This document shows, one piece after another, positions 44,491 through 55,590 of a stretch of 64,000 bases of DNA (the first letter of the stretch is position 1; each line of letters opens with the position of its first letter). Under the pieces are notes generated by a model that saw nothing but the letters and a program-made list of their open reading frames with translations, was not told the DNA's origin and ran no database searches. The position numbers and the translations under genes are program-made. This DNA is from Rutpela maculata. Taxonomy: Eukaryota > Arthropoda > Insecta > Coleoptera > Cerambycidae. The stretch covers positions 62,084,265-62,148,264 of the forward strand of contig OW386293.2 of assembly GCA_936432065.2 (NCBI GenBank), in the 5' to 3' direction.

Positions 44491-44623
44491 ACTTGCTCAT
44501 TATACAAAATAGTATTTACACAGGTCAAAAGGGAAAAAATATAAAATGATAAAACAATACATGTAAGAAACAAATGGTAGATACAATACAGTAAAACATA
44601 CTAAAATAGATAAAAGCAATATA

Positions 44624-46798
44624 CACCGAGAAAATTAGCCTAAAGAAAATCTTTGCTACCACTTTTTTTGCTATTAGAACATATAATTTTTTTATAACAG
44701 TAAACACTCTATGTTGCAGTTAAAAAAATCGGTATGCTGCGGCACTTCACAGTAACAGAAACATTTTTTGCTGGAATAATAAATAGTCTATACTGTAACA
44801 CAATAAAATGTTTTATAAAACTTTAATTTACAATCACTAAATAATTTCTAACTACCATTGGAATGTACTTTGTTACTTCAGAAAGTCAAATTTTGTAAAA
44901 ATATTTTAACTGCAGTTGAAAACTTTATTATTGTTCCTAAAAAAAACTTAGCTGGTACAAAAGAGAATTCTTTAAAAAATTGAGCTAACGCATGCGCTTT
45001 GCGAAAGTAGACTCGGTTTTCGTCATAAGAGTGAAATTCTAATTTAGTCTTCTTATTGTTTTCTTTGGTTATGCTGCGCGGGCTGGAAAAAGAATCTCAT
45101 TATTGCATTATTCTCTCATTCCTCACAATACAATCATATTTTTTGTATTGGGGCCACTACTGACCAGAGTAGCATACCTATAGTACGTGCCACGTGGTGT
45201 GGTGCGGTATACGTGCTAATCTTTGGGTACATGCCGTGTGCCGTGTACACAAATTATGTATTAATTAGTGGTGAAGATATATTTTGTGATTAGTGATTAC
45301 TGATTAGTGGTGCTAAGCCTTTCGATTCCAATTATTTTCGAGTTGTAGTTATCGTTATCCGTGCTTTAGCAAAATTTCTAGTATGAAAATGACATATTTA
45401 TTTATCAAAATGTTTCAAAAAGTTTTAATGAGCATTTATTTTCCTTTCTTGTGGAAATCACTGACATAGAGAGTTGCATTTTCTTTCGAGATTTGAAAAT
45501 TTATGATACGTACGTTATAATTACACGAAATGCAAATAATTATGTATCAGTATGATTACGTTAAGAAACGTGAAACTGATTTCATTTATTTATTTTCTGT
45601 CAAGAATTTTCAATTTTCGTCTGGCAATGTTCATTCGTCCTTTGGAAAAATTTTTAGTATAATTGAGGAGCTTCCAGTAGAAAGAGACTAAGTGCCAAAA
45701 GTAAAATTTAAACAGCTTCTTTTATTGGCAACTAACCGCTTTCTGCATATTAGTAGGTGGTATGTAGAAATTTTTGATTGCAAAAACTTAGAAATTTTAC
45801 TTTCGGCACTTAGCCCCCTTCTACCGAAAACTCCTCAATTACGTATTATTTATTTAACAAAATGTTGTTTCAAAAAGCATTTCTTTTCTTTTGTTGTGGA
45901 AATCACTGACATATAGAGTTGCATTTTCAGTAGGTGCCTATAGGTTAATAAATGTTAAACTGGTTTTATTTCTTTTTTTGCATTATATACAGCAATGTAT
46001 TTTTAAATAAACGACTCGGACATTAAAAAACGTTTATGTGATTATAAAACTACGTTTTCCTTGTCCTGAAAAAATGAATCATGCACCTAGCTAATTTTGT
46101 CTATTTAATTTAGAAAACCTTGTACAGGCTTTTCAGGATTAACCATCAAATTTTAAATTTGGATGGGACACCTCAAAATATGAAAAAAATCCTTTATGTA
46201 TGAAGGTATGTTCAGAAATGCAACGTTGAAGAATTATACCACAAAAATGGCAGCTAAAAATTTTGAAATGGTATAACTCCTTCATGAGGCATTTTTGGAT
46301 ACCTATTATACCTAGGAAATATTTTTCATGTTTAGAAATACCTATTCCAAATTTACAATTTGACCGGTTAATCCTAAAACACCCTGTATAATGGCAATAA
46401 AAATCTTACTAGGGTAGCAAAACTATTTTATAATGCCAGCAAAGTTACTTTATAGTAACAGTAAACTACTTTACGACTATAGGCAAATCAATCTACAGTG
46501 ACTCCAAGTCTCTTTTTTGTGGTAGTGAAATCAATTTATATTCCTTGCAAGTTACTTTATACTGACAAAAATATGTTTTGCCAACAACAGCAATTGCTCC
46601 TTAACAATAGTAGCAATGTTATCTTCCTGGATCAGAAAAGTTATTTTTTATGAAATAAGTATACTGTGGTTGTAAAGTACTGCCAGCAAATCAAAATTTT
46701 CTGCTACAGCACAGTACTACACTGGCGCCTATGTTATTAGAGTTTTCTGCTACTACAGCTTATTTTTTCGCTATGATGGTGAAAAAATTTTCTCGGTG
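44624..46798. mobile_element. TA-flanked DNA element, 2.2 kb
   Basis: Ends caccgagaaaatt (44624-44636) and aattttctcggtg (46786-46798) are perfect 13-bp inverted repeats with TA on both outer sides, the duplication type of Tc1/mariner-like and related elements. Subterminal sequence has repeated 'agtaac' and 'ctttata' words. No transposase: open frame 45692-45916 is unrecognised. It includes an inverted pair (aattgaggagcttcc at 45662; actcctcaatt at 45830), a diverged direct repeat of about 100 bp (45385 and 45841), and a nested MITE. Confidence 0.7.
46123..46388. mobile_element. TA-flanked MITE, 'tacagggtg' type
   Basis: Inverted ends tacaggcttttcaggattaa (46123) and ttaatcctaaaacaccctgta (about 46368-46388) begin and end with TA. 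Non-coding, about 264 bp, nested in the 2.2 kb element. A single end of the same kind (tacagggtgttttag) is seen at 59270. Confidence 0.65.
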
Positions 46799-47039
46799 TA
46801 ATATGTAAGAAATAATTGGTAGATACAATATAGTAAAACATATTAAAATAGATAAAAATTTTAAAATTATAATTTTGAATAAAAGCATGTGCAGATTAAG
46901 TATGTAAAACAATTTTAAAATAAGTATGAGTTAAAGGTGGACATGAAACATTCTCAATTACAGACTATGTTTAGTTATTATTTAAAAATATACATACAGG
47001 CGCACAAGAGCTCTCGTAATTATATTGTAAATAATTTGC

Positions 47040-47200
47040 TGTTTAAAAATTCTTCTGTGCTATAGAAAGCATTTTTTAATAGATACTGCTTGATTCTACT
47101 TTTAAAAGATGTTAGCGACAGGAGTTTTATTTCAAGTGGTAAGGCATTGTAGAGATGAATGCCCCAAAATGTTGTACCAACCATGGTTTTTGATAATCTT
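47040..47200 (-). pseudogene. LINE C ORF2 C-terminal fragment
   Basis: Reads MVGTTFWGIHLYNALPLEIK, then LTSFKSRIKQYLL, NAFYSTEEFLNS and a stop, the standard tail of Jockey/CR1-type ORF2 (N-x-LP-x-EI). Too short for any activity. AAT units at 47207-47222 lie at its truncated 5' side. Confidence 0.6.
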
Positions 47201-47254
47201 AAATCTTAATAATAATAATAATAATCTTAATATTATCTTATAATCTTAATCTTA

Positions 47255-47510
47255 AATAGAGTTTTTAATAAGGATTGCTATGCCTCCTTTGCCATCTGGT
47301 CTGTTGTTAGGGACAATTCTGTATCCATGAATTTTAAGACTTGTACTGTCTCTTAGCCAAGTTTCTGAGAGAGATATTATGTCTAGGTTATCTTCCTTTA
47401 TTAATATCAGTAAATTTTCTTTATTTGAATTTACACTTCTTATATTCCATTGTATAATTTTGTACTGGGGGTTTAAAAATATTCTTGTGATATCTGCGAA
47501 CATGTTTCCA
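47255..47510 (-). pseudogene. LINE A ORF2 N-terminal endonuclease
   Basis: Frame starts MFADITRIFLNPQYK and gives IIQWNIRSVNSNK (nuclease N), LDIISLSETWLRD (E) and NRPDGKGGIAILIKNSI, then is cut by LINE C. The rest of the nuclease is at 43860. ORF1 ends at 47595, about 90 bp upstream, so the two ORFs are adjacent but separate, as in I elements. Confidence 0.75.
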
Positions 47511-47594
47511 TATTATCAGAAGATTGGTCTAAGTTATCATTCTAATTCGGTAAGCGGTTCGTTGGTCAAGACTTCTGCAATCGCATTGTTTGCT

Positions 47595-48118
47595 TTAATG
47601 TCCAGCGATTAATTCATCATTCAATCTGGTAGGATCGTTAATGCGAGAATAATTAGGGGTTCTAGAGCTAGAAGCGAAAAGACATTGGGAGTGAGCAGCA
47701 GCGTCATAGTTTGGAGAAGTAGGAATTGTTTTCCTTTTTTTGCCTCGTGTGACTGTCGAGTACTTCTGTTGGCTTTGTGACTCTGGAGTTCGGTAAATGT
47801 TATTGCGCCTTTCTCCTTCTTCTAATTCATCCTGAGTCACTCTGGGCCTGAGGGAGGGAATGTTTTTTAACCTTAGAGATTCTTCATTATGCACATTGGA
47901 TCTTTCCTTATCTAGATTTTCTTTAGAGTACCTTTTTGCTGCTTCAAAAAAGGATAAATTGTCACATGCCATTACATCATTTATTTTCTTTTGCCTAGAG
48001 TATTCTGGGCAGCTTTTATCTGTGACTAAATGCTCATTGTTGCACTGTATACATATTGGTCTGTCCTTATCGCAATTTTTCTTTTCATGTTCTTTCCCAG
48101 TAAACACACTCTGCCACA
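47595..48118 (-). pseudogene. LINE A ORF1, C-terminal part with zinc knuckles
   Basis: Reads EHEKKNC (end of knuckle 2), PICIQCNNEHLVTDKSCPEY (knuckle 3), KKINDVMACDNLSFFEAAKR, then a polar low-complexity tail to a stop at 47595. The first residues MAIMWMW come from the inserted element. Gag-like ORF1 proteins of I LINEs bind the element RNA. Knuckles 1 and 2 begin at 53180 across the insertion. Confidence 0.75.
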
Positions 48119-48369
48119 TCCACATTATAGCCACTCACATTTTAGTGGATTTTGTAAATGGCAAAGCATCACATCACCGTGATGACACTCTTTGGACCGT
48201 TTCAGAACGTTCACATTATAACCACTCCCATGTCAGTGGAGATTGGGATGTCCACAATCACCACATCATTTTAATGATACATTTTAAAACGTGGATGTCA
48301 CTAACTGAGCCACCACTCACTTTGGTATCACCATTTCTTACTAAATAGCGAGCACCGCCGGCAGCGCCA

Positions 48370-49278
48370 CTAGTCTAGTACTACTACTGGAATGTCTTTG
48401 TTCTGCTCTCCAGTCATCTGTCATCTGTCATCTCCAGTTTACACTTGTCTGTGTTGTATTAACGACGTTGACGTCAATAAACTTTAGTTTTAATGTTTTT
48501 GGTTTTTGTTTGGTAAATATCAACACATTTTTACGTAAAGGTAAGTACCTACTTGTATTAGCTACATTGTTACTATGAAATTTTATATTCTTATTTTATA
48601 CCTTGCCTGTAATTTTCATGTTTGGTGACATATCGAATGACATCATTAAAATTCAAGGAAAAAACTAATTTATCATTTAACATAATATATTGGTTAACAT
48701 AATATATTGGTTATTTATTTTTCAATTACAGAATACTTTCGAATTCATAATTTAGTTTTGGTACCACATTAGGTATACCAATAGGTACAGTGTTTGTCTC
48801 CATGTCATCCATGCGGCGTGCCCCATTTGATATTCGACGCGATTATTAGGTACCTACCTTCTGTGTGCTATCAATTAATTGGTAAAATATAGGTACACTT
48901 TTATATTTAAATTTCATTATATTTATAAAAACAGTATAAAAGAGAGATAAATAAAATATAAATAGGTATATGGAGAGCATATTTAGGTTATTTTTTATTT
49001 AAATACCTACTGATAATTGTTTTCTTACCAATTGACGACAAAATGCAGTCATATTGTATGATATTTGCTTTAATTAATTACCCATCATTTTATTTTGATC
49101 TAGTATATTATTTTAGTACCCGAATCCGAGGATTGTCTAATTATATCTATAGTATAAATACCCCAGTCAAATTAGAACAAATTTCGACGTTTGACGAAAA
49201 AAAACTGATAAAGTGTTTAAATTTAGCAAATATGTTCATTTAGGCTTACCTACTATTAAATATACTAAAAGTCCCCAG
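48370..49278. other. Non-coding part of 5 kb insertion
   Basis: AT-rich. The only notable word is catctgtcatctgtcatc at 48416. Frame 49043-49243 has no recognisable domain. Confidence 0.4.
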
Positions 49279-50095
49279 CCCAAACTGTTGCGCTTGAGCC
49301 ACCATCTTGGAGAAATGGCGGTCGGATTCAGTTTACTGCTTATATCTTTCTAACCATTAGCGATATCGAAATTATGTTTATATACAAAATAAAGCTTATA
49401 AAATTCTGCACAAAAAGTGGTATATGCATTTCATCGACACGTTTCAACAACAGTATGTTATGATTGTAGGTTTAAGTGACATACTTGCAATTTTAATGAT
49501 CTCCCGATGATACCATCTTGATTGTCGAAACGTTGGTCAGTATACTGTGCAGTATCTCTGTATTTTTAGCATATTATCAAAGGTATTGCAACACTCTTCA
49601 CATGCCTTTTTTTATTTACTAATCGATTTTTTCAAAATCAATAGAGTTCTTCCTTTAGTTAACACTAACTTACTGTTCAAATTTCAATAAAATTGGACTC
49701 CTCTCTTTTAAATTATCATACTCACAAAAAGTGTCATACAGACTGACAAACAGATATTCGACGGATATTTTAAAGTTATTGGGAATTCTAGAATTAACAT
49801 AATAATATGAATTTTTTTTTACGAGTGATTTCCGGTTTAGAAATGTGTTGATCAAATGTAATTTCCTATTTTAGAAGATGATAATAATAGATACGGGAAA
49901 ATATTATATTACATTTTTTGCAGAGAATTTTATAAGCTTTACTTTTTATTGGAGACTTAATTCCGATATCTCTAATGGTTAGCGAGATATAAGAAAAAAA
50001 AAACTTAATCTGAGCACCATTTTTTCAAGATGGCGGCGTGAGCGTAAGAGATAGAGTTGACGACTTTAAGTATAAGTTTAAACAGTGGGCCTTAA
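49279..50095. repeat. Inverted repeat, arms about 150-190 bp
   Basis: 49279-49427 pairs with 49908-50095: gccaccatcttgg with caagatggcggc, aaccattagcgatatcg with cgatatctctaatggtt, agcttataaaattct with agaattttataagct. The 480-bp spacer contains ccatcttgattgtcgaaacg (49511), which resembles the terminal repeats of Penelope-like elements, so a degraded Penelope end may lie there. Confidence 0.7.
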
Positions 50096-50755
50096 TGAAC
50101 ATCTCTGCCAAGTTTCAAAACTTTAGGTATCAGTTTTTTTCCTCTAATCCTCCCTATTTAACTGGAATAATTTAGGTACTTATACATTTTTTTCTATTTT
50201 AGAATGTTATAATAGACAATTAAAACTATCTTCGTTCGTGGGGCTTCTGGCAGTGGCAGTATAATGAGAGAAAAGATGGTAAGTTTATATAAGTTCTAAA
50301 ATCTTAGACATTTTGCATTTGAATTTTGTGCAAACTGCTGTTTTTACCAATTTTTTCTGTAGCTATAATAAGGCTCTATAAAAAAATATATTCTTTATTG
50401 TTTCATATTGAAATACTCGTTTCGGTAATGAGAAGCTTCACCTTCAGTTTTTTTTGCTTAATTTTTAATTTAGTGTATACTTAGTGTCTTATTTTAAGTC
50501 TCATCTAAATTTTATTATTTTGCTAGAAATAGAATTCAAATGGTGCCCACGAATCAAGAGTGATACAAAGTTCAAATAATTTTAGAACCGTATTCTGCAT
50601 GCCCTGTTAGAATCAAATTCTGAATTCATATCTTTATTGCTAATTCATGTTTTACAAAATAGTAGTTTATTTTCAATCGTCATCCTTTTTTTTATATTTT
50701 CAATAGTGTCAATGAAGTTGTTCTAAAGATGTAAGCTATTAAAATTAAATTTAAT
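50096..50755. other. Non-coding, unassigned
   Basis: AT-rich without repeats I could pair. A 13-base match to the start of U4 snRNA at 50252 is discussed under rejected items. Confidence 0.4.
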
Positions 50756-50757
50756 TA

Positions 50758-51402
50758 CTTCCACATCCAGTGGAAGTATAACGACAAAAAAATTTTTGAA
50801 AATTTTTATTGTTCAGATAGGCTTAGAATGTCATGAAACGTCGAGATTTTAAATTTGAGCAAAAAAAAAATTTCTGTCTGTTGGTCTGTAACTCTTTTGT
50901 GCCCACGTTTACTCTGGAATCGTTTAAGATATTGACTTGAAATTTGGCACACGTATGTACTTTAACGGGATCTGGAACTAGATTATATTTTCATCTTATT
51001 CCGTCAAATGGTTGGGAGGTAAAATGTGGTAAATGGGGGGTAAATCGGTAAATCAAGCAGGTAAGAGTCCATAAAATTGGTATTTAGTGATACAAGAGAA
51101 GCTAAGGTTTAAAAAAATTTTTTGGCATTAGCCACCCCCATTATTAAAGGAGATGAAAATAAAATTGTGATTTAGTGTGTGTACAAGAATCAAAAGTCTC
51201 AAAATATTCTTTTTACTTCATCCACCTCCACTACTACCCCCCTATCACCACCCCCACCCCAGTACCGTGTGGGATATCGTTTTATGGGTTTTTGGGGTAG
51301 ACGATTTCAAATGTTATATTATTAAAGTTCCATAAACAATTATTTCCACATACAAAATTTTTTCCTTATGAGAGACTTGGATAGAAAATCTGGATGTGGA
51401 AG
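50758..51402. mobile_element. TA-flanked MITE, 645 bp
   Basis: Inverted ends cttccacatccag (50758-50770) and ctggatgtggaag (51390-51402) with TA outside on both sides (50756-50757, 51403-51404). The inside is non-coding, including a 'tctgtctgttggtctg' block and 'aaatttggcacacg', words also seen in other arthropod repeats. No transposase. Confidence 0.7.
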
Positions 51403-51404
51403 TA

Positions 51405-52111
51405 GTGATTGCTTGGGCAGCGGTTTTTTACTTTAATAACAAAACGAGTGTGTGGTTGAACTCGAAATTACCACTACCAACACTCAACTTTTAACATTAT
51501 TTTTACTGACATAAATGATACCAAATCTTATTAAACATTTTTAAACTGTGATAATTTTTTATAAATTTTTAGATGTGGTATGAAAAATAGTTCCAGCCAC
51601 AGCAGACTTTGACTATGAGATAATTGTGACACTTAATCCGTTATAGGGATCAAAGAAGATCAAGAAAGAAATAGCTAGGTGAATTTATATTATAAGGCAT
51701 ACCTGTAATCATATCTTGAATATATATAGTTTCGGAAATGTTTGTTTCATTGGTCACTTCAAATTTATTTAATACTTTTTATATTTTTAAATCTAATTTC
51801 TATTATTTTACTTAAAGACATTTTCTGGGACCTCACTTTAGTGAGTAATATATGTGCTATAAAACGATTAAAATATCTAGGGATATGTGAAAGATTTATA
51901 AGCAAATATCAAAAGATTATGTATGAACTGCCTTTTTATATATTTTCCGAAATCTCAAGAAAAATTTAAGGAAAAGGTAAGTAAAGCGAATGTGAAATAT
52001 ACTTTTTTGTGTAAAATTTCAGCAATATCAGGCTACTTTGATGAAATGTTTTGTCTGAAGTAAGCCATTAAAATAAAAATGAATTGTGAATAAATTATGT
52101 TGCTTTATAAT
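51405..52111. other. Non-coding, unassigned
   Basis: Open frame 51742-51969 (75 codons, hydrophobic start) matches nothing I know. No repeat structure seen. Confidence 0.35.
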
Positions 52112-52890
52112 GTATATTATAACAACTTGAATGTTACCGCTGAGTTAATTTTAAAATAAATGAAAAGAATCTATTTTGCAACAAATAAATCTTCTTTTAT
52201 ATTACGAAAAAAATAACTCAATGAAATAACAATGAAAGATTTATATTTATACCCGGCAATATAAAATGATTAATTTTGAATAAATTATGTTTCCTCGTTG
52301 AATTTTTTATTGTTTTTAATCGAAAAAAATTATTTCATCAAAGTCGGCTGACGTTTTATACTTAGTGTATGATTTTACAATCTGAACAACTTTTCTCTTT
52401 ATTTTTTTCATTTAGAAAAATAAAGGTGTACTTATTTCTTAAATATTTGTTTACAAATCACCCTGTATATCTAAAATTATCATATACAGTTAATTATATA
52501 TCTAACTATATTATGCAATGAGAATCATTTTAGGTATGCAGGAGGATTTTGAAACAAATATTTAAGAAATAATATAAGTTCACCTTTATTTTTTAAAATG
52601 AGAAAAGGTTTTTAGAATGTAAAATCACACACAAGGTATAAAATGTCAGCCGACTTTAATGAAATAATTTTTTTCGATAAAAAAACAACAAAAAATTCAA
52701 TGAGGAAACATAATTTATTCAAAATTCATCATTTTTTGGATATAAAATATTAATCTTTAATCAGTGATTTTTAAGTTTCAATGGAGCTATTTTTTCGTAA
52801 TATAAAAGTAGATTTATTTGTTGCAATATAGATTCTTTTTATTTATTTTAAAAGTAATTGGGCGGTAACATTCAAGTTGTTATAATATAT
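52112..52890. repeat. 779-bp palindrome
   Basis: Arms 52112-52458 and 52551-52890. Shared blocks include ataacaacttgaatgttacc, caacaaataaatct, gaggaaacataatttattca, agtcggctgac and ataaaggtg; the loop is about 92 bp. The arms differ by scattered indels, so this is older than the palindrome at 37808. Non-coding. Confidence 0.8.
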
Positions 52891-53117
52891 ATTTTTTGTA
52901 CACAATATGATCATATCTATATCACAAATGAGTGGTACTGATGTGGCTGAAAAGTGGAAAATAAGTAAGTCACTTTTGACGACGTGGTTGAGTGCGGCCG
53001 TTTAGCGTCACTGTGACGGCATTTCCACGTGGTTGCAAACAAGAATGACGACGTCACTGTTGCAAAAATCACATCATTATGATGTTAAAATGATGTGGTT
53101 TGGTTTGCTGGGTTGTT

Positions 53118-53778
53118 TCCACATTTTTCGCATTTTGCTATACCTCTACACTGGGTTTTTGTATGTCCATATCTGAAGCATTTATAACACAAAACTACTG
53201 GTTTGATATAAGTGTAAATCTCCTGTTTATTCTGAAAAATATATATGCGTGCAGGGAGAATTTTCCCCTCAAAAGTTAGTAAGACAGTTCCTGTTGGCAA
53301 ATACTTAACTTCATTCCCTTCCTCCTATCATCTGTTTAGACGTCTTACTGAAACAACTTTGTATTTCGTGTCAATATTGTTTAAAATATCCTCTTCTGTA
53401 ATGCTTTTCCCCACTTCTCTAATCAGTCCTCTGCATGTGATAAGACTGACCGGGATAAAGACTTCGTAACCCATCTCTGCTATTTGTTTATTCTTCACAA
53501 ATTCATTGGCTGCTACTGCTGAATTAAATTATACACCTACTCTGTTGGCTCCTTTACGCTTGATTTCTTTGATATTTTGTATTTTTAGATTGACTAAAAT
53601 TTTTCCAAAGTCCATAGGGTGTAAGTTACCTACGTTTTTCCCTGAATCTTCAGCACTTTGTACTATAACTTCAAAAGGGCCAATATGTGTTTCTGAATAA
53701 AATACTGTTTTTTCTTACGCGATTTTTATTCGGTTCCGGGGGGGAATTTCCTTCCCCCCCTCCCGACGAGTCGCCCAT
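53118..53778 (-). pseudogene. LINE A ORF1, N-terminal part and first zinc knuckle
   Basis: Begins at an ATG at 53778 (MGDSSGGGEGNSPPEP), then in shifted frames HIGPFEVIVQSAEDSGKN, GKILVNLKIQNIKEIKRKGA, EFVKNKQIAEMGYEVFIPVS and GTVLLTFEGKILPARIYI, ending CYKCFRYGHTKTQC (CCHC knuckle 1) and CEKCG (knuckle 2 start). This is the RNA-binding gag-like layout of I/Jockey ORF1. It is cut at the TCCACATT direct repeat and resumes at 48118. At least three frameshifts. Confidence 0.7.
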
Positions 53779-54187
53779 GGGCGAAATCAAAAGTTAGGTT
53801 AGGTTGTAAATGTTAGAATTAAACGAAGCTTTATTTAATTTTACTGAAATTATTATAAAAATACAAACTTGCAAATTACAATAGAAGAGATTAAAAACAA
53901 ACAAGGAAAAAATAGATATATACAGATACTTCTTCCTCGGATAAATATATTCCGAGGAGTAAAAATTACAAAGAATGGTACATGTGACGTAATTGTTTAG
54001 ATATAAGTGTTGCAAAGTGTGTATAAAAGCACCTAAGTGATTAAACACTTGTGTTGTGCTGTAAGAGGTGTGTGATTTAACTAGTAGAAATATTTATATT
54101 GCTAGTCAAACATAGGAAGTTTACGGAATAGTGAGCTGTATCTATATAATGTTACCAAGGAACAAGTGTATATATTACAATGAGCAT

Positions 54188-55590
54188 TTACACTATACTG
54201 TTATCTAAAATTTGTATAAAATCAAAGTAATTTTGAAAAATAAATTTTTTTGACAAGGTTGAAATTTTTTTTAAATTTTTAGTATGTTTGATCTCTATTG
54301 GCAAAAGATTATACGCTTTTGGCAGTGTGTATATTAGAAATCTGTGACAAATATTTTTATTGAATCTTGGGGTGGATAGAGCTTCATTAACAGTGCTACG
54401 AGTGTGGTATGTTGAAGATATATGATTCTGGAATGTTTTACTTTTAAATGCATATATACATAGACGGTGGAAGTATAGAGATCGAATGTTACAAATATCT
54501 TCAGTATAGAGTAAATTTGTATGATACTGTCTATGTTTCCTATATATAATCTTTAATATATAATTCTGGATTATATTTAGTTTCTGTAATGAGTTTCTAT
54601 ACATTCCTCCCCATACTAAAATACCATAGCGGATAAGAGATTCGACAAGGGACTTATAGATGATTAACAATAGTTTTCGTGAAAGAAATTCTCGCAATTG
54701 GTAGAATTTATAAATAAGTTTCCTTATCTTATTCGTCAAATAATCTACATGATTACTCCATTTTAGATGTTTATCAATAATTATACCCAAATACTTGATC
54801 TCATTTGTCTCCTTAATTTCGTCTTTCATACCTGTGATTTTTATACTAGTAAAGTCTGGTCTATTAGTTTCAGTTAATGTAAGGGCCAGGTAACGAGTCT
54901 TATTTGCATTTAATGATAAATGATTCGCATTTAGCCAATTTTTAATTCTCTCTATACCTAACTGTACAGCTGTTTTAGTTTCAGGCCATGAATTCTCACA
55001 AAAGATAGCAACTGTATCATCTGCATAGGATACAATTTTTGCTTGGGTTTTTAAGGACAATAGAGAATTTATATAAACCAGGAAGAGTATCGGACCAAGG
55101 ACTGTCCCCTGGGGTACCCCTATTTTCACAGTCTCTGTTTCACTAAGAGTTTCATTTAGTTTCACAAATTGTGCTCTATTAAATAAATAACTGCGTAAGA
55201 CATCTAACACTGTACCACGGATACCATAGCGTTCCAATATGTTTAAGAGTTTCTCATGGTTCACAGTGTCAAATGCTTTCGCAAGATCCAAGAAAACCGC
55301 GATGCATTTTTTATTTGTATCTAAACCCTCTATAATATCCTTGATAACCGTACACATGGCATCACTAGTTGTTTTATTTGTACAGAAACCAAACTGTAGT
55401 TCATGTATAATATTATTTTGGTCGAAAAAGTTAACCAATCGAGATTTCAAACATTTCTCAAAAATCTTTCCAAAATTATTAATGACACTAATAGGCCTGT
55501 AATTACATATTTTTGTTTTATCTCCTGCTTTAAAAATGGGGGTAACTATGGAAGTTTTAAATTGAGTTGGGACAATACTTTTTGAAAAAA
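54188..55590 (-). pseudogene. LINE B ORF2: reverse transcriptase
   Basis: RT motifs on the minus strand: NYRPISVINNFGKIFE (about 55500, just outside the main frame), LQFGFCTNKTTSDAM, AVFLDLAKAFDTVNHEKL (motif A), IGVPQGTVLGPILFLVY (motif B), SYADDTVAIF (catalytic YADD, about 55010) and IKYLGIIIDKHLKWSNH. A full thumb and tail then end SIV-stop at 54188. The 420-codon frame has no stop, so the enzyme part is close to intact apart from the frameshift near 55590 and the missing nuclease N-terminus. Confidence 0.85.

Larger units (their letters stand above)
43862..47254 (-). mobile_element. LINE C: LINE 3' end with TCTTG tail, in LINE A endonuclease
   Basis: Holds only C-terminal ORF2 codons (about 47200-47040), a 3' UTR and the TCTTG tail. 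AATA (plus strand) flanks it at 43858-43861 and 47255-47258. Deleting it makes the LINE A codons read LIKNSI-PHKILTV without a gap, so the boundaries are firm. A DNA element (44624-46798) is nested in its 3' UTR. The 3' UTR has a duplicated stretch of about 55 bp (44562-44617 and 46804-46857). Confidence 0.8.
48127..53117. mobile_element. 5 kb palindrome-rich insertion in LINE A ORF1
   Basis: The 8 bases TCCACATT stand at 48119-48126 and 53118-53125, a possible hAT-like 8-bp duplication. The ORF1 zinc-knuckle sequence is interrupted exactly here. The two ends are not clear inverted repeats, but both carry cacatca-type words with their reverse complements (48170-48190, 48260-48280, 53070-53100) and ccact/agtgg pairs. 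The right end reads cccagcaaacc outward-in. No transposase or other protein was recognised in 5 kb. It contains an inverted repeat, a TA-type MITE and a long palindrome. Confidence 0.5.

Noticed and set aside
43639..44573. Long open frames on both strands (CLVLS and QDKTR repeats)
   Set aside because: They are only the six-frame reading of the AAGAC pentamer, which has no stop codon in any frame.
50250..50275. U4 snRNA-like start (gcagtggcagtat then aatgag)
   Set aside because: Only 13 plus 6 bases match the conserved U4 5' end. The rest of a U4 gene and its promoter are absent, so chance or a tiny pseudogene piece.
53792..53807. Two TTAGG-like units (gttaggttaggttg)
   Set aside because: Far too short for telomeric sequence. 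It lies at the LINE B/LINE A junction and is common by chance in insect DNA.
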